Below are positions 39,936 to 49,729 of a stretch of 64,000 nt of DNA, piece by piece. A program made the translations under genes and the position numbers. The notes beneath the pieces are model-generated. The model was not told the origin of the DNA and ran no database searches. It saw only the letters and a list, made by a program, of their open reading frames with translations. The stretch lies in the NCBI GenBank assembly GCA_963695975.1, contig CAVOIB010000012.1, positions 27,480-91,479 on the forward strand, in the 5' to 3' direction. Origin of the DNA: JBBQVZ01 sp963695975. GTDB lineage: Bacteria; Actinomycetota; UBA4738; HRBIN12. Within the stretch, counting starts at the first letter, position 1; each line of letters opens with the position of its first letter.

Positions 39936-42334
39936 GCGCGAAGTTGGTGACGCTCACCGTCGACGGCACGGAGGTGACCGTTCCCGCAGGGACGCTGATC
40001 ATCCGCGCCGCCGAGCAGATCGGGATCCAGATCCCGCGGTTCTGCGACCACCCGCTGCTCGAGCCGGTTGGCGCGTGCCGGCAGTGCTACGTGGAGATCG
40101 AAGGCCAGCGCAAGCTCTTCACGTCGTGCACCACGACGGTGGCGCCCGGCATGATCGTCCTGACGCAGAACACGTCGGACCAGGTCCACGAGGCCCAGGT
40201 CGCGAACCTGGAGTTCCTGCTCCTGAACCATCCGCTGGACTGCCCGATCTGCGACCGCGGCGGCGAATGCCCCCTGCAGGATCAGGCGCTCGCGTTCGGG
40301 CCGGGGGAGAGCCGCTACACGGAGGCCAAGCGCACATATCCGAAGCCGCTCGCGCTCTCGCCGCTTGTCGGCTTGGACCGAGAGCGTTGCGTGCTCTGCG
40401 CCCGGTGTACGCGCTTCTGCGATCAGATCTCCGGGGACCGATTCATCGAGCTGTTCGCGCGCGGCGCGGAGGAGCAGGTGGCGATCGCACCCGGCGAGGA
40501 TTTCCTCTCCCCATTCAGCGGGAACACGGTGCAGATCTGCCCGGTGGGAGCGCTCACCGCGACCCCCTACCGCTTCGTGGCTCGGCCGTTCGACCTCTCG
40601 ACGGTCGACACGGTGTGTCCGCACTGCAGCGCAGGGTGCAACATCAAGCTGGACATGCGTCGCGGGGAGGTCGTGCGGCAGCTCGCGCGCGACAACCTCG
40701 AGGTGAACGACGCCTGGCTCTGCGACAAGGGGCGCTTCGCGTTCCGGTTCCCGGATGCGCCCGACCGGGTGACCACTCCCCTGATCCGCGATCGTGGCCT
40801 GGAGCCGGCGTCGTTCGGCGAGGTGCTGACGACCGTCGCCGGCCGGTGCGCGGGCAAGCGGGTCGCGTTCCTCACCGGCGGGCGGCTGATGGATGAGGAC
40901 TACTACGCGCTCTCAAAGCTCGCACGCACCGTGTTCGGGACGAACGACCTGGATCACCGCCGCGACGAGGGCGCCGGTTCCGCCGAGGCGATGATCGCGT
41001 CGCGCGCCACGCGCGAGGACGCGGTGACCTACGACGACGTCGAGCAAGCAGCCGTGATCGTGGTCGCCGGACTTGACGCCGAACAGGAGGTGCCGATCCT
41101 GCACCTGCGCCTGCGAAAGGCCGCGGCGCGCGGTGCGAAGATCGTCGTGCTCCACCCGCGCCGGACCCGGCTCTCCGACGTGGCCGAGCACATCTCCTGC
41201 CGGCCGGGGGAGGAGGCGGCGATCCTCACCGCGCGGACCGAGGTGCTCGAGGAGCTGCGCGCGGCCGGGGGCCGCGGCATCGTGCTGGTCGGTCCCCGGC
41301 TGGCGGATCGTCCTTCCGGGGTGGACGAGATCGTCGCGGTCACCTCCGTGGACCCCTCGGTGCGGGTCGCCTACGTCTCCCGTCGTGCGAACGACCGCGG
41401 CGCGCTCGTCGCGGGCGTCCATCCGTCGCTCCTGCCCGGCGGACGTCGGTTCGCCGTGGACGAGGAGCGGACCGAGGTCGAGAACCTGTGGGGGCCGATC
41501 ATCGTGGGCGACGAGGGGAGGAACTGGCGGGGGATCCTCCAGGCGTGCGCGGACCGGGAGATCGACGTCCTGTTCCTGATCGGCGTCGACCCCCTTCGCG
41601 ACTACCCCGACGCCCAACTCGCCCAGCGTGCGCTCCAGAACGTCAGATACAAGGTCGTGCAATCGCTCGAGCTCGGATCCCTCGAGGCCTACGCCGACGC
41701 GTTCCTCCCGGCGGCTGCGTTCCTGGAGAAGAACGGACACGTCACGACATGGGAAGGACGCAACCAGCGGATCCGGCCCATCCGCGGTGCGGCGGGGATC
41801 TCCTTGCCCGACTGGGAGATCTTCGCCAGCCTCGCGCTCGCATCGGGGGGGGACCTCGGCTTCGAGACGCTCGACGAGCTGCACCACGAGATGGGTCGGC
41901 TGCTGGCCCCGCAGGCGCCGAGGGGTAACGCGGCGTCGAGCTCGCCTGCGGAGACCGTCACGGTCCCGGATGACATGCTCCAACTGTTCTCGTACCCGCT
42001 CCTCGTCGACGAGGGTCGTCTCTCGGAGAGGGCCGATGAGCTCAAGGCAGCGCTCGGGGAGGAACCGTTCGTCGAGCTCCACCCCGATGACGCCGACGCC
42101 CGTGGGATCGTCGACGGCGGCCGGGTCCTCGTCCGGACGGCCGCCGGTGAGGCCGAGCTCCCCGCGCGCGTCACCGACCACGTGGCGAAGGGCGCCGCGT
42201 TCATCCCGTTCAACCAGTCGGGGTTCGCGGCGAACACGATCCTCGCCGGGTCGTTCACGATCGTTGCAGCACTCGAACCGGTCGCGACCGAGAGGCAGCC
42301 AGAGCCGGTCGCGGCGACGGGGGGAGACGCCTGA
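39932..42334 (+). CDS. nuoG: NADH-quinone oxidoreductase subunit G
   Basis: 800 residues from GTG 39932; the longer frame upstream is a shadow of nuoF. N1b [2Fe-2S] ligands are C38, C49, C52 and C66. CPICDRGGECPLQD and RCVLCARCTRFC with QICPVGALT hold N4 and N5. CPHCSAGCNIKL with WLCDKGR matches the extra cluster N7 of E. coli and Thermus. The remainder is a molybdopterin-oxidoreductase-like domain without cofactor, somewhat degenerate in the middle, as usual for NuoG. Confidence 0.96.
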   Translation: MSAKLVTLTVDGTEVTVPAGTLIIRAAEQIGIQIPRFCDHPLLEPVGACRQCYVEIEGQRKLFTSCTTTVAPGMIVLTQNTSDQVHEAQVANLEFLLLNHPLDCPICDRGGECPLQDQALAFGPGESRYTEAKRTYPKPLALSPLVGLDRERCVLCARCTRFCDQISGDRFIELFARGAEEQVAIAPGEDFLSPFSGNTVQICPVGALTATPYRFVARPFDLSTVDTVCPHCSAGCNIKLDMRRGEVVRQLARDNLEVNDAWLCDKGRFAFRFPDAPDRVTTPLIRDRGLEPASFGEVLTTVAGRCAGKRVAFLTGGRLMDEDYYALSKLARTVFGTNDLDHRRDEGAGSAEAMIASRATREDAVTYDDVEQAAVIVVAGLDAEQEVPILHLRLRKAAARGAKIVVLHPRRTRLSDVAEHISCRPGEEAAILTARTEVLEELRAAGGRGIVLVGPRLADRPSGVDEIVAVTSVDPSVRVAYVSRRANDRGALVAGVHPSLLPGGRRFAVDEERTEVENLWGPIIVGDEGRNWRGILQACADREIDVLFLIGVDPLRDYPDAQLAQRALQNVRYKVVQSLELGSLEAYADAFLPAAAFLEKNGHVTTWEGRNQRIRPIRGAAGISLPDWEIFASLALASGGDLGFETLDELHHEMGRLLAPQAPRGNAASSSPAETVTVPDDMLQLFSYPLLVDEGRLSERADELKAALGEEPFVELHPDDADARGIVDGGRVLVRTAAGEAELPARVTDHVAKGAAFIPFNQSGFAANTILAGSFTIVAALEPVATERQPEPVAATGGDA

Positions 42335-43455
42335 TGGACTGGCTCGACTGGCTCCTGCTGCTCCTGCGGGTCGTCGTGGTGTTCTTCGCGCTACTGATCG
42401 CGGTGATGCTCTACATCTGGATGGAGCGGAAGGTGATCGCCGACTTCCAGACGCGGATGGGCCCGATGCGCGCCGGCCCCCGGGGGATCCTCATCACGAT
42501 CGCCGACGGGATCAAGCTCTTCTTCAAAGAGGGCATCACCCCGACGAACGCGGACCGGCCCGTCTACGCGATCGCGCCGATCATCGCGATCATGCCGGCG
42601 TTCCTCGCGTTCGCCGTCATCCCCTTCGGGACGCAGGTGGAGCTCTGGGGACGTACGGTGCCCTTCCAATTGGCCGACCTGAGCATCGGCATCCTGTGGG
42701 TGCTCGCGATGACGTCGATCGGTGTCTACGCCGTGGTGCTCGCCGGGTGGTCGAGCGGCTCGAACTATCCGTTGCTGGGGTCGATCCGTTCGACGGCCCA
42801 GATGATCTCCTACGAGGTCGGCATGGGCCTCGCCCTCGTCGCCGTCCTGATGTACGCCGGCCACCTGCGCATGTCCGAGATCGTCGAGGCGCAGGACAAG
42901 GTGTGGAACGTGATCCCGCAGTTCCCCGCGTTCGTCGCGTACCTGATCTGCGGCTTGGCCGAGACGAATCGGCCTCCGTTCGATCTGGCCGAGGCGGAGA
43001 CCGAGCTCGTCGCCGGATTCCATACGGAGTACTCGGGCATCAAGTTCGCGATGTTCTACCTGGGGGAGTACGTGTACACCGTGACGGTTGCGGCGATCGC
43101 CGTGACGCTGTTCCTGGGTGGCTGGCGGGGCCCGGCGCCGGACTTCCTGCCGTGGCTCTGGCCGCTCCTTTGGTTCCTTCTCAAGGTCACAGCGGTGATC
43201 TACATCTACATCCTCGTGCGGGCGACGCTGCCACGGATGCGCTACGACCGGTTGATGGACTTCGGGTGGAAGACGCTGATCCCGTTCGGACTGGTCTGGG
43301 TGCTGATCACGGGCGCCGTCGTGATCCTCCCGCAGGAGTACAGCCGCAAGGCGATCTTCAAGGGCGGCGCGATCATCTTCGGAGCGGTCCTGTTGCTGAC
43401 GTTGATCGCGCCGCTGTTGACGGCCAAGCCGAAGCACGAGGGGGCGTCGTCGTGA
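42334..43455 (+). CDS. nuoH: NADH-quinone oxidoreductase subunit H
   Basis: 373 residues, eight helices. YIWMERKVIADFQTRMGPMRAGPRG is the first conserved loop (recognised by WMERKVIADFQ), ETNRPPFDLAEAETELVAGFHTEYSG the acidic quinone-channel loop with several conserved Glu. It forms the quinone tunnel together with NuoB and NuoD. One-base overlap with nuoG. Confidence 0.96.
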   Translation: MDWLDWLLLLLRVVVVFFALLIAVMLYIWMERKVIADFQTRMGPMRAGPRGILITIADGIKLFFKEGITPTNADRPVYAIAPIIAIMPAFLAFAVIPFGTQVELWGRTVPFQLADLSIGILWVLAMTSIGVYAVVLAGWSSGSNYPLLGSIRSTAQMISYEVGMGLALVAVLMYAGHLRMSEIVEAQDKVWNVIPQFPAFVAYLICGLAETNRPPFDLAEAETELVAGFHTEYSGIKFAMFYLGEYVYTVTVAAIAVTLFLGGWRGPAPDFLPWLWPLLWFLLKVTAVIYIYILVRATLPRMRYDRLMDFGWKTLIPFGLVWVLITGAVVILPQEYSRKAIFKGGAIIFGAVLLLTLIAPLLTAKPKHEGASS

Positions 43456-43961
43456 CGACGCCCCCTCGTTCGCAGCCGGCGCGGCAGGGCTTCATCGACG
43501 GCGCCTTCGCCATCGCCAAGGGGATGGCTACGGTCTGGAAGCAGACGTTCCGGCGCGACAACACCGAGGAGTACCCGAAGGAGATCGTCCCCACGCCCGA
43601 GCGCTCGCATATCGGCCGTCATCTGCTGAACAAGCACGAGAACGGCCTGGAGAAGTGCATCGGCTGCGAGCTCTGCGCGTTCGCATGCCCGGCGGACGCG
43701 ATCTGGGTCGAGGGCGCGGACAACGACCCCGAGTCGCCGACGTCGCCGGGGGAGCGGTACGCGAAGGACTACCAGATCAACTACCTCCGCTGCATCATGT
43801 GCGGACTCTGCGTTGAGGCCTGTCCCACTCGAGCGCTGACGCTCACCGACTACTACGAGCTGGCGTTCACCTCACGGGAGGGCGCGATCTGGACGAAGGA
43901 ACAACTGCTCGAGGCCCCGCCCGAGCTGGGCACCGATCCCGTTGACCGGGAGGGCAGGTAG
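43452..43961 (+). CDS. nuoI: NADH-quinone oxidoreductase subunit I (N6a, N6b)
   Basis: 169 residues from GTG 43452. Two [4Fe-4S] motifs: CIGCELCAFACP and CIMCGLCVEACP. The N-terminal amphipathic part (GMATVWKQTFRRDNTEEYP) attaches it to the membrane arm. It passes electrons from NuoG to NuoB. One-base overlap with nuoJ. Confidence 0.96.
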   Translation: MTTPPRSQPARQGFIDGAFAIAKGMATVWKQTFRRDNTEEYPKEIVPTPERSHIGRHLLNKHENGLEKCIGCELCAFACPADAIWVEGADNDPESPTSPGERYAKDYQINYLRCIMCGLCVEACPTRALTLTDYYELAFTSREGAIWTKEQLLEAPPELGTDPVDREGR

Positions 43962-44557
43962 TGCGTGCCGAAGAGATCCTCTTCTGGGTCTTCGCGCCGC
44001 TCTCGATCGGGAGCGGCATCGCGATGCTATGGTCGCGGAACGCGGTGCACGCGGCCCTATTCCTGATCGTGAACTTCTTCTGCCTGGCGATCTTCTACCT
44101 GATCTTGGGCGCGCCATTCCTCTTCGCCGTCCAGATCATCGTCTACGCGGGCGCGATCATGGTCCTGTTCCTGTTCGTGATCATGCTGCTCGGCGTGGAC
44201 CGGCCCGAGGATCTGCGTGAGCCGCGCCTGATCGCGCAGCGACCGATCGCGATCGCGCTCGGTGTCGGGCTGCTCCTCGAGGTGTTCTTCGCCGTCCGTG
44301 CGGGGATCGGGTTCTCGCGTCATGCGCCGGCAGGGTTCGAAGCCGTCAATCAGGGAGGCAACACGCAGGCGCTCGCGAAGGTCCTCTTCCGGACGTACTT
44401 CTTCCCGTTCGAGGTGACCTCGATCCTGCTGATCATCGCAGCGATCGCCGCGATGGTGCTCGCGCAGCGCAAGACGAAGGCGATCACGCAGGCCGAGATC
44501 GACGCAGAGGCTGAGGCCACGTCGCCGCTCGCGGTACCGTCGGACGTGGTCGGATGA
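43961..44557 (+). CDS. nuoJ: NADH-quinone oxidoreductase subunit J
   Basis: 198 residues with five helices. VQIIVYAGAIMVLFLFVIMLLGVD contains the conserved pi-bulge helix 3, recognisable as YAGAIMVLFLFVIMLL. The segment after helix 5 (KTKAITQAEIDAEAEATS) is a polar tail. GTG start shares one base with the nuoI stop. Confidence 0.94.
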   Translation: MRAEEILFWVFAPLSIGSGIAMLWSRNAVHAALFLIVNFFCLAIFYLILGAPFLFAVQIIVYAGAIMVLFLFVIMLLGVDRPEDLREPRLIAQRPIAIALGVGLLLEVFFAVRAGIGFSRHAPAGFEAVNQGGNTQALAKVLFRTYFFPFEVTSILLIIAAIAAMVLAQRKTKAITQAEIDAEAEATSPLAVPSDVVG

Positions 44558-44859
44558 GCACACCGATCGGGTATTTCCTCGTGCTCTCCGGCATCCTGTT
44601 CGCGATCGGCAGCGTCGGGGTCTTGATGCGCCGCAACGCACTGTTGATCTTCATGTTCGTCGAGCTGCAGCTGAACGCCGTGAACCTGGCGCTCGTCGCG
44701 TTCTCTCGCATGCAGCGGAACCTGAACGGACAGGTCCTGGCGTTCTTCTCGATGGTCGTCGCGGCGGCCGAGGTCGTGGTGGGCCTCGGGATCATCGTCT
44801 CCGTCTACCGCCGCACACGGTCGGTCAACGTGGACGAGGTGGAGGCGCTCAAGGGATGA
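44554..44859 (+). CDS. nuoK: NADH-quinone oxidoreductase subunit K
   Basis: 101 residues, three helices, standard length. MFVELQLNAVNLALVAFSR has the conserved Glu of the proton path on helix 2, and MVVAAAEVVVGLGIIV the Glu on helix 3. Start and stop overlap the neighbours by four bases each. Confidence 0.95.
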   Translation: MSTPIGYFLVLSGILFAIGSVGVLMRRNALLIFMFVELQLNAVNLALVAFSRMQRNLNGQVLAFFSMVVAAAEVVVGLGIIVSVYRRTRSVNVDEVEALKG

Positions 44860-46742
44860 ACGGGTCGCTACGCCTCCTGTGGCTGATCCCGGCCCTGCCG
44901 CTCGCCGGCGCCGCGGTCAACCTGCTGTTGGGCAGGCGCCTCGGCCGGTTCGCGGGGGTCTTCGCCACGATGCTCGTGGCCGCGGCGTTCGTCGTGTCCT
45001 TCCTGGTGGTTGGCGGTCTCCTCGACCTTGCGGCCCCCGACCGTCTCTACGTCAACCACCTGTTCGAGTGGATCCGCGTGGGAACGTTCTCCGTCGGTGC
45101 CGATCTGCGACTGGACCCGCTGTCGGCGACGATGATCCTCGTGGTCACGGGGATCGGCTCGCTGATCCACGTCTACGCGATCGGCTACATGCGCGACGAC
45201 CCTCGGTACGGTCGGTTCTTCGCGTACCTGAACCTGTTCGTCTTCTTCATGCTGATGCTCGTCCTCGGCCAGAACCTTCTGGTCCTCTACCTGGGCTGGG
45301 AGGGCGTCGGGCTCTGTTCGTACCTGCTGATCGGGTTCTGGTTCGAGAAGACCGAGAACGCGAACGCCGCGAAGAAGGCGTTCGTCACCACGCGGATCGG
45401 TGATACGGCGATGCTCATCGGCCTGGCGTTGATCGTCGTCAAGTTCGGGACGCTCGACTACACGGTGATCTTCGGCGCCGCCGGCAGCACGCTGACGAAG
45501 TCGACCGCGACGGCGATAGCCCTCCTGCTGTTCGCCGGCGCGATCGGGAAGTCCGCCCAGATACCTTTGCACGTGTGGCTGCCCGACGCCATGGCGGGCC
45601 CCACACCCGTCTCGGCGCTCATCCATGCCGCGACCATGGTTACCGCCGGCGTGTACCTGGTGCTGCGGATGCACCCGATCTTCGAGATCTCAGGCGTGGC
45701 CCTGGTCGTCGTTGCGACCGTGGGAGTGGTGACGATGCTGTTCGCGGGAACCTGCGCGTTCGGCCAGGACGACATCAAACGCGTCCTCGCGTACTCGACG
45801 ATCAGCCAGCTCGGCTTCATGTTCATGGCCGCAGGGCTACGCGCCTACTCGATCGCGCTCTTCATGTTGGTCGCGCACGCGTTCTACAAGGCGCTGATGT
45901 TCCTGGGCGCCGGGTCGGTCATGCACGGCATGCACGACCACACGGATATGAAGCAGATGGGCGGCTTGTTGCGGCGGATGCCACTCACCGGAGTCACGTT
46001 CATCGTCGGGGCGCTGGCGCTTGCCGGCGTCTACCCCCTCTCGGGCTTCTTCGCCAAGGACGAGATCCTCGAGGTGGCGAACAACACCGGGCACCAGTGG
46101 CTGTTCGTGTTGGGCATCTTCGGCGCGTTGATCTCCGCGCTCTACATCGGCCGGCTGGTCTTCATGACGTTCCTCGGCAGACCTCGGTCCGAGGAGGCCG
46201 AGCACGCGCACGAGTCCTCACTCGTGATCACGCTCCCGCTCGTCGTCCTTGCCATCGGGGCGGCTCTCGCGAGCCTGCTCGACCCGACGCTGCACGGGCT
46301 GCTCTCGCAGTTCGTCGAACCCGTGCTCGGCGTCGTTCCTGATGGTTCAGCGGGCATCTCCTACGCGGCACTCGTGGCGATCTCATCGACGATGGTTGCG
46401 ATCGGGGTCGGGACGACGTGGTTCGTCTACGGCTCGGGGAAGATCGACTGGCTAGCGCTGCGGGTCCGGGCGCAGCCCGCCCAGCGCGTGCTGGAGCACG
46501 GCTGGTACATCGATAACTACTACTCCGCGATCCTGGTCACGCCGGGCAAGGCCGCCGCGGCGTTCCTCGCGTACGTGTTCGACAACCGCTTGATCGACGC
46601 GGCCGTGAACGGTCTGGGGGCATCGGTGAGGGGACTCGCCCGGAGCGGCCGGCGCCTGCAGACCGGGCTGGTTCGGACCTACGCCCTCGCGTTCCTCGCC
46701 GGCGCGATCGCCGTCCTCGTCTTCGTCGGGTTCCGGCTGTGA
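44856..46742 (+). CDS. nuoL: NADH-quinone oxidoreductase subunit L
   Basis: 628 residues, about 16 helices. GKSAQIPLHVWLPDAMAGPTPVSALIHAATMVTAGVY is the antiporter-type core (seen as GKSAQIPLHVWLPDAM and ALIHAATMVTAGVYL), with the Lys and His used for proton transfer. The C-terminal lateral helix and last anchor helix are present (ending AIAVLVFVGF). Most distal pump subunit of complex I. Confidence 0.96.
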   Translation: MNGSLRLLWLIPALPLAGAAVNLLLGRRLGRFAGVFATMLVAAAFVVSFLVVGGLLDLAAPDRLYVNHLFEWIRVGTFSVGADLRLDPLSATMILVVTGIGSLIHVYAIGYMRDDPRYGRFFAYLNLFVFFMLMLVLGQNLLVLYLGWEGVGLCSYLLIGFWFEKTENANAAKKAFVTTRIGDTAMLIGLALIVVKFGTLDYTVIFGAAGSTLTKSTATAIALLLFAGAIGKSAQIPLHVWLPDAMAGPTPVSALIHAATMVTAGVYLVLRMHPIFEISGVALVVVATVGVVTMLFAGTCAFGQDDIKRVLAYSTISQLGFMFMAAGLRAYSIALFMLVAHAFYKALMFLGAGSVMHGMHDHTDMKQMGGLLRRMPLTGVTFIVGALALAGVYPLSGFFAKDEILEVANNTGHQWLFVLGIFGALISALYIGRLVFMTFLGRPRSEEAEHAHESSLVITLPLVVLAIGAALASLLDPTLHGLLSQFVEPVLGVVPDGSAGISYAALVAISSTMVAIGVGTTWFVYGSGKIDWLALRVRAQPAQRVLEHGWYIDNYYSAILVTPGKAAAAFLAYVFDNRLIDAAVNGLGASVRGLARSGRRLQTGLVRTYALAFLAGAIAVLVFVGFRL

Positions 46743-48277
46743 CCGACCACCTGCTCTCGATCGTCACGTTCCTGCCCCTCGTCGGAGCCATCCTGCTCCT
46801 GGCGTGGCGCGGCGCCTCTGACGACGGCGCCCGGTCCACCGCGTTGCTCACGACCGTCCTCACGTTCATCGTGTCCTTGGCGGTCCTCGGTCGGTTCGAC
46901 CGCGCGGACCCCGGGTTCCAGATGATCGAGCAGGCCACGTGGGTGAAGAGCGTCGGCCTGCAGTACTTGGTCGGGATCGACGGCGTGAGCCTGTGGATGG
47001 TGCTGCTCACGACGTTCCTGATGCCGCTGGCGATCCTCGCGTCGTGGCCGGTCGCGAAGAACGTCCGCTCCTTCATGGTGGCGATGCTCGTGCTAGAGAC
47101 CGCGGTCATCGGGACGTTCATCTCGCTCGACCTGCTGCTGTTCTTCGTGTTCTTCGAAGCGCTCCTCGTTCCGATGTACCTGATCATCGGGGGCTGGGGC
47201 GGCGAGCGGCGCGTGTACGCCGCGATCAAGTTCTTCCTCTATACGATGGCGGGCTCCGCGTTCCTGCTCGTCGGGATCCTGATCCTGTTCTCGAAGTCGG
47301 CCGGGCCGCTCGGCCATGGGACGTTCGACGTGCGGCAGCTGACCTCGGTCGCTGCCACGCTCGCACCGAGTACCGCGCGCTGGCTCTTCCTCGCGTTCTT
47401 CGTGGCATTCGCGGTGAAGGTGCCGCTCTTCCCGTTGCACACCTGGCTCCCCGACGCGCACACCGAAGCGCCCACGGCGGGGTCCGTGCTCCTTGCCGGC
47501 GTCCTGCTGAAGGTCGGCGCCTACGGCCTCATCCGGTTCAACCTGCTTCTGTTCCCCGAGGCGTCGAAGTACTTCGCGACGTTCATCTCGATCCTCGCGT
47601 TGATCGGCATCATCTATGGCGCGGTGGTCGCGCTGATCCAGACGGATATCAAGCGACTGGTCGCCTACTCGTCCGTTTCACATCTTGGGTTCGTCGTGCT
47701 GGGCATCTTCGCGTTCACGGAACAGGGCGTGACCGGCGGCGTCCTCCAGATGGTGAACCATGGACTGGCAACAGGTGCGCTGTTCCTCCTGGTGGGCATG
47801 GTCTACGAGCGAACCCACACGCGCGACTTGGGGAAGATGGGTGGCCTCGCCGTCGTCATGCCGTGGCTGACGGGTGCATTCCTGTTCGCCGTGATCGCTT
47901 CCGTGGGGCTTCCGGGGCTCAACAACTTCGTCGGTGAGTTCCTGGTGATCATCGGGACGTTCGCGGTGAACGTTTGGTTCGGGGCACTGGCCGCGCTCGC
48001 CGTCATCCTGGCCGCGATCTACCTTCTCTGGTCGTACCAACGGATGGCGTTCGGGCCGGTGCACGACGAGCACCGGGCCCTCCCGGACGTGAGTCTGCGC
48101 GAGGTGCTGGTGCTCGCTCCGATCCTTTCGCTCCTCCTGGTGTTCGGCGTGTATCCCAAGCTGCTGACGGATCGGATCGACCCGACGACGAACGTCGTCA
48201 TCGCCCACGTCGACCCATCACACCCCACGGACGTCGGTGCGGTCACGGTGGCCCTTCCGGACGGAGAGGGTCCGTGA
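46739..48277 (+). CDS. nuoM: NADH-quinone oxidoreductase subunit M
   Basis: 512 residues, 14 helices. FFEALLVPMYLIIGGWGG holds the conserved Glu of helix 5, and FAVKVPLFPLHTWLPDAHTEAPTAGSVLLAG the Lys and signature loop (recognised by KVPLFPLHTWLPDAHTEAP). GTG start overlapping nuoL by four bases. Middle antiporter-like pump; intact, unlike its frameshifted counterpart in the second cluster. Confidence 0.96.
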   Translation: MTDHLLSIVTFLPLVGAILLLAWRGASDDGARSTALLTTVLTFIVSLAVLGRFDRADPGFQMIEQATWVKSVGLQYLVGIDGVSLWMVLLTTFLMPLAILASWPVAKNVRSFMVAMLVLETAVIGTFISLDLLLFFVFFEALLVPMYLIIGGWGGERRVYAAIKFFLYTMAGSAFLLVGILILFSKSAGPLGHGTFDVRQLTSVAATLAPSTARWLFLAFFVAFAVKVPLFPLHTWLPDAHTEAPTAGSVLLAGVLLKVGAYGLIRFNLLLFPEASKYFATFISILALIGIIYGAVVALIQTDIKRLVAYSSVSHLGFVVLGIFAFTEQGVTGGVLQMVNHGLATGALFLLVGMVYERTHTRDLGKMGGLAVVMPWLTGAFLFAVIASVGLPGLNNFVGEFLVIIGTFAVNVWFGALAALAVILAAIYLLWSYQRMAFGPVHDEHRALPDVSLREVLVLAPILSLLLVFGVYPKLLTDRIDPTTNVVIAHVDPSHPTDVGAVTVALPDGEGP

Positions 48278-49725
48278 TCGCGACCCCCAAGCTCGAGTTC
48301 GCGCCCATCATGCCGGAGTTGTTCCTGTGCGGGGTCGGGATCATCGGCCTCCTCTACGAGGCTCTCGTGCCGCGGTCCGATCGACGTTGGCATCTGGCGC
48401 TCGCGATGGCTGGGCTGCTCGCCGCCGCCCTCGCCACGTTCCCGCTCTGGCACTGGCCCGGCTCGGTCACGGTCATGGGCGGCATGGTCGCCGTCGATCG
48501 GTTCTCGGTGGTCTCCCGGCTGGTCCTGCTATCGATCGCCGCGATGGGTCTGCTGCTCGGCACGCACTACTTCGCACGGTCGGGCGACGAGCTGCGCGGC
48601 GAGTTCTATCCGCTCGTGCTGTTCGCGACGGCGGGTATGACGCTCATCACGGCCGCGGCGGATCTGATCATCGTCTTCCTGGCGCTCGAGATCCTGTCGC
48701 TCTCCCTGTACGTGCTGACGGGCATCACGGGCCGGCCGACGTCGAGCGAGGCGGCGATGAAGTATTTCCTGCTCGGCGCCTATTCCTCGGCGTTCTTCCT
48801 CTTCGGCGTCGCCTGGGCCTACGGCGCCACGGGCACGACACGCATCACCGCCGTCGCGAACGCTTTGGCCGGGCAGACCGGGAGCCAGGCGATCGCGCTT
48901 CTGGCGTTCGCGTTCCTTGCGATCGGGTTCGCGTTCAAGGTCAGCGCGGTGCCGTTCCACATGTGGACCCCGGACGTCTACCAGGGCGCGCCCACGCCGG
49001 TGACCGCGTTCATGTCGGCGGCGACCAAGGTCGCCGCGTTCTTCGCATTGATGCGTGTGCTGGACGTGGCGTTCCAGCCGCTCACGTCGGATTGGGTGCC
49101 CGTGATCTGGGTGCTGGCGGCGGTGTCCGTCCTCGTCGGCAGCGTCATCGCGATCGCCCAGTCCGACATCAAGCGGATGCTGGCGTACTCGAGCATCGCG
49201 CACGCGGGGTTCGTCCTCACCGGTTTGACGTCCGCGAACCAGGTCGGTATCCGGGCGGGCATGTTCTACCTGGTCGCGTACGCCGTGATGACCCTCGGCG
49301 CGTTCGGGGTCGTGATGCTAGTGTCGGCCAGGGGCGAGGAGCAGACCGGTCTCGCGGCGTATGCGGGCCTCGCCAAGCGAAGCCCCCTCCTGGCCGGGCT
49401 CATGACGCTGTTCCTGCTCTCGCTCGCCGGGATCCCACCGACCGTGGGGTTCGTGGCGAAGGTGGGGGTGTTCTCCGCAGCGATCCAAGCCGGTCACTGG
49501 CCACTCGCGGTCATCGGCGTCCTCGCCAGCGTGGCGGCGGCCTTCTTCTACCTGCGCGTGATCGTGCTGATGTACATGCAGGATCCGAAGGGGGTCCAGG
49601 ACGAGGATCGATCAGTGCTCCCACGGGTTGCGATCGCGATCCCGGCTATCCTCACGCTGGCCCTCGGCGTCTTCCCCGCTCTGATCACGGGGATCATCGA
49701 GAAGGCCTCGATCCTCAGGTGGTGA
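48274..49725 (+). CDS. nuoN: NADH-quinone oxidoreductase subunit N
   Basis: 483 residues from GTG 48274, 14 helices; the longer upstream frame is a shadow of nuoM. LALEILSLSLYVLTGI has the helix 5 Glu, and FKVSAVPFHMWTPDVYQGAPTPVTAFMSAATK the Lys-bearing core (as FKVSAVPFHMWTPDVYQGAP). Last complex I gene of operon 1, followed five bases later by a prenyl synthase gene. Confidence 0.95.
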   Translation: MIATPKLEFAPIMPELFLCGVGIIGLLYEALVPRSDRRWHLALAMAGLLAAALATFPLWHWPGSVTVMGGMVAVDRFSVVSRLVLLSIAAMGLLLGTHYFARSGDELRGEFYPLVLFATAGMTLITAAADLIIVFLALEILSLSLYVLTGITGRPTSSEAAMKYFLLGAYSSAFFLFGVAWAYGATGTTRITAVANALAGQTGSQAIALLAFAFLAIGFAFKVSAVPFHMWTPDVYQGAPTPVTAFMSAATKVAAFFALMRVLDVAFQPLTSDWVPVIWVLAAVSVLVGSVIAIAQSDIKRMLAYSSIAHAGFVLTGLTSANQVGIRAGMFYLVAYAVMTLGAFGVVMLVSARGEEQTGLAAYAGLAKRSPLLAGLMTLFLLSLAGIPPTVGFVAKVGVFSAAIQAGHWPLAVIGVLASVAAAFFYLRVIVLMYMQDPKGVQDEDRSVLPRVAIAIPAILTLALGVFPALITGIIEKASILRW

Positions 49726-49729
49726 GCGG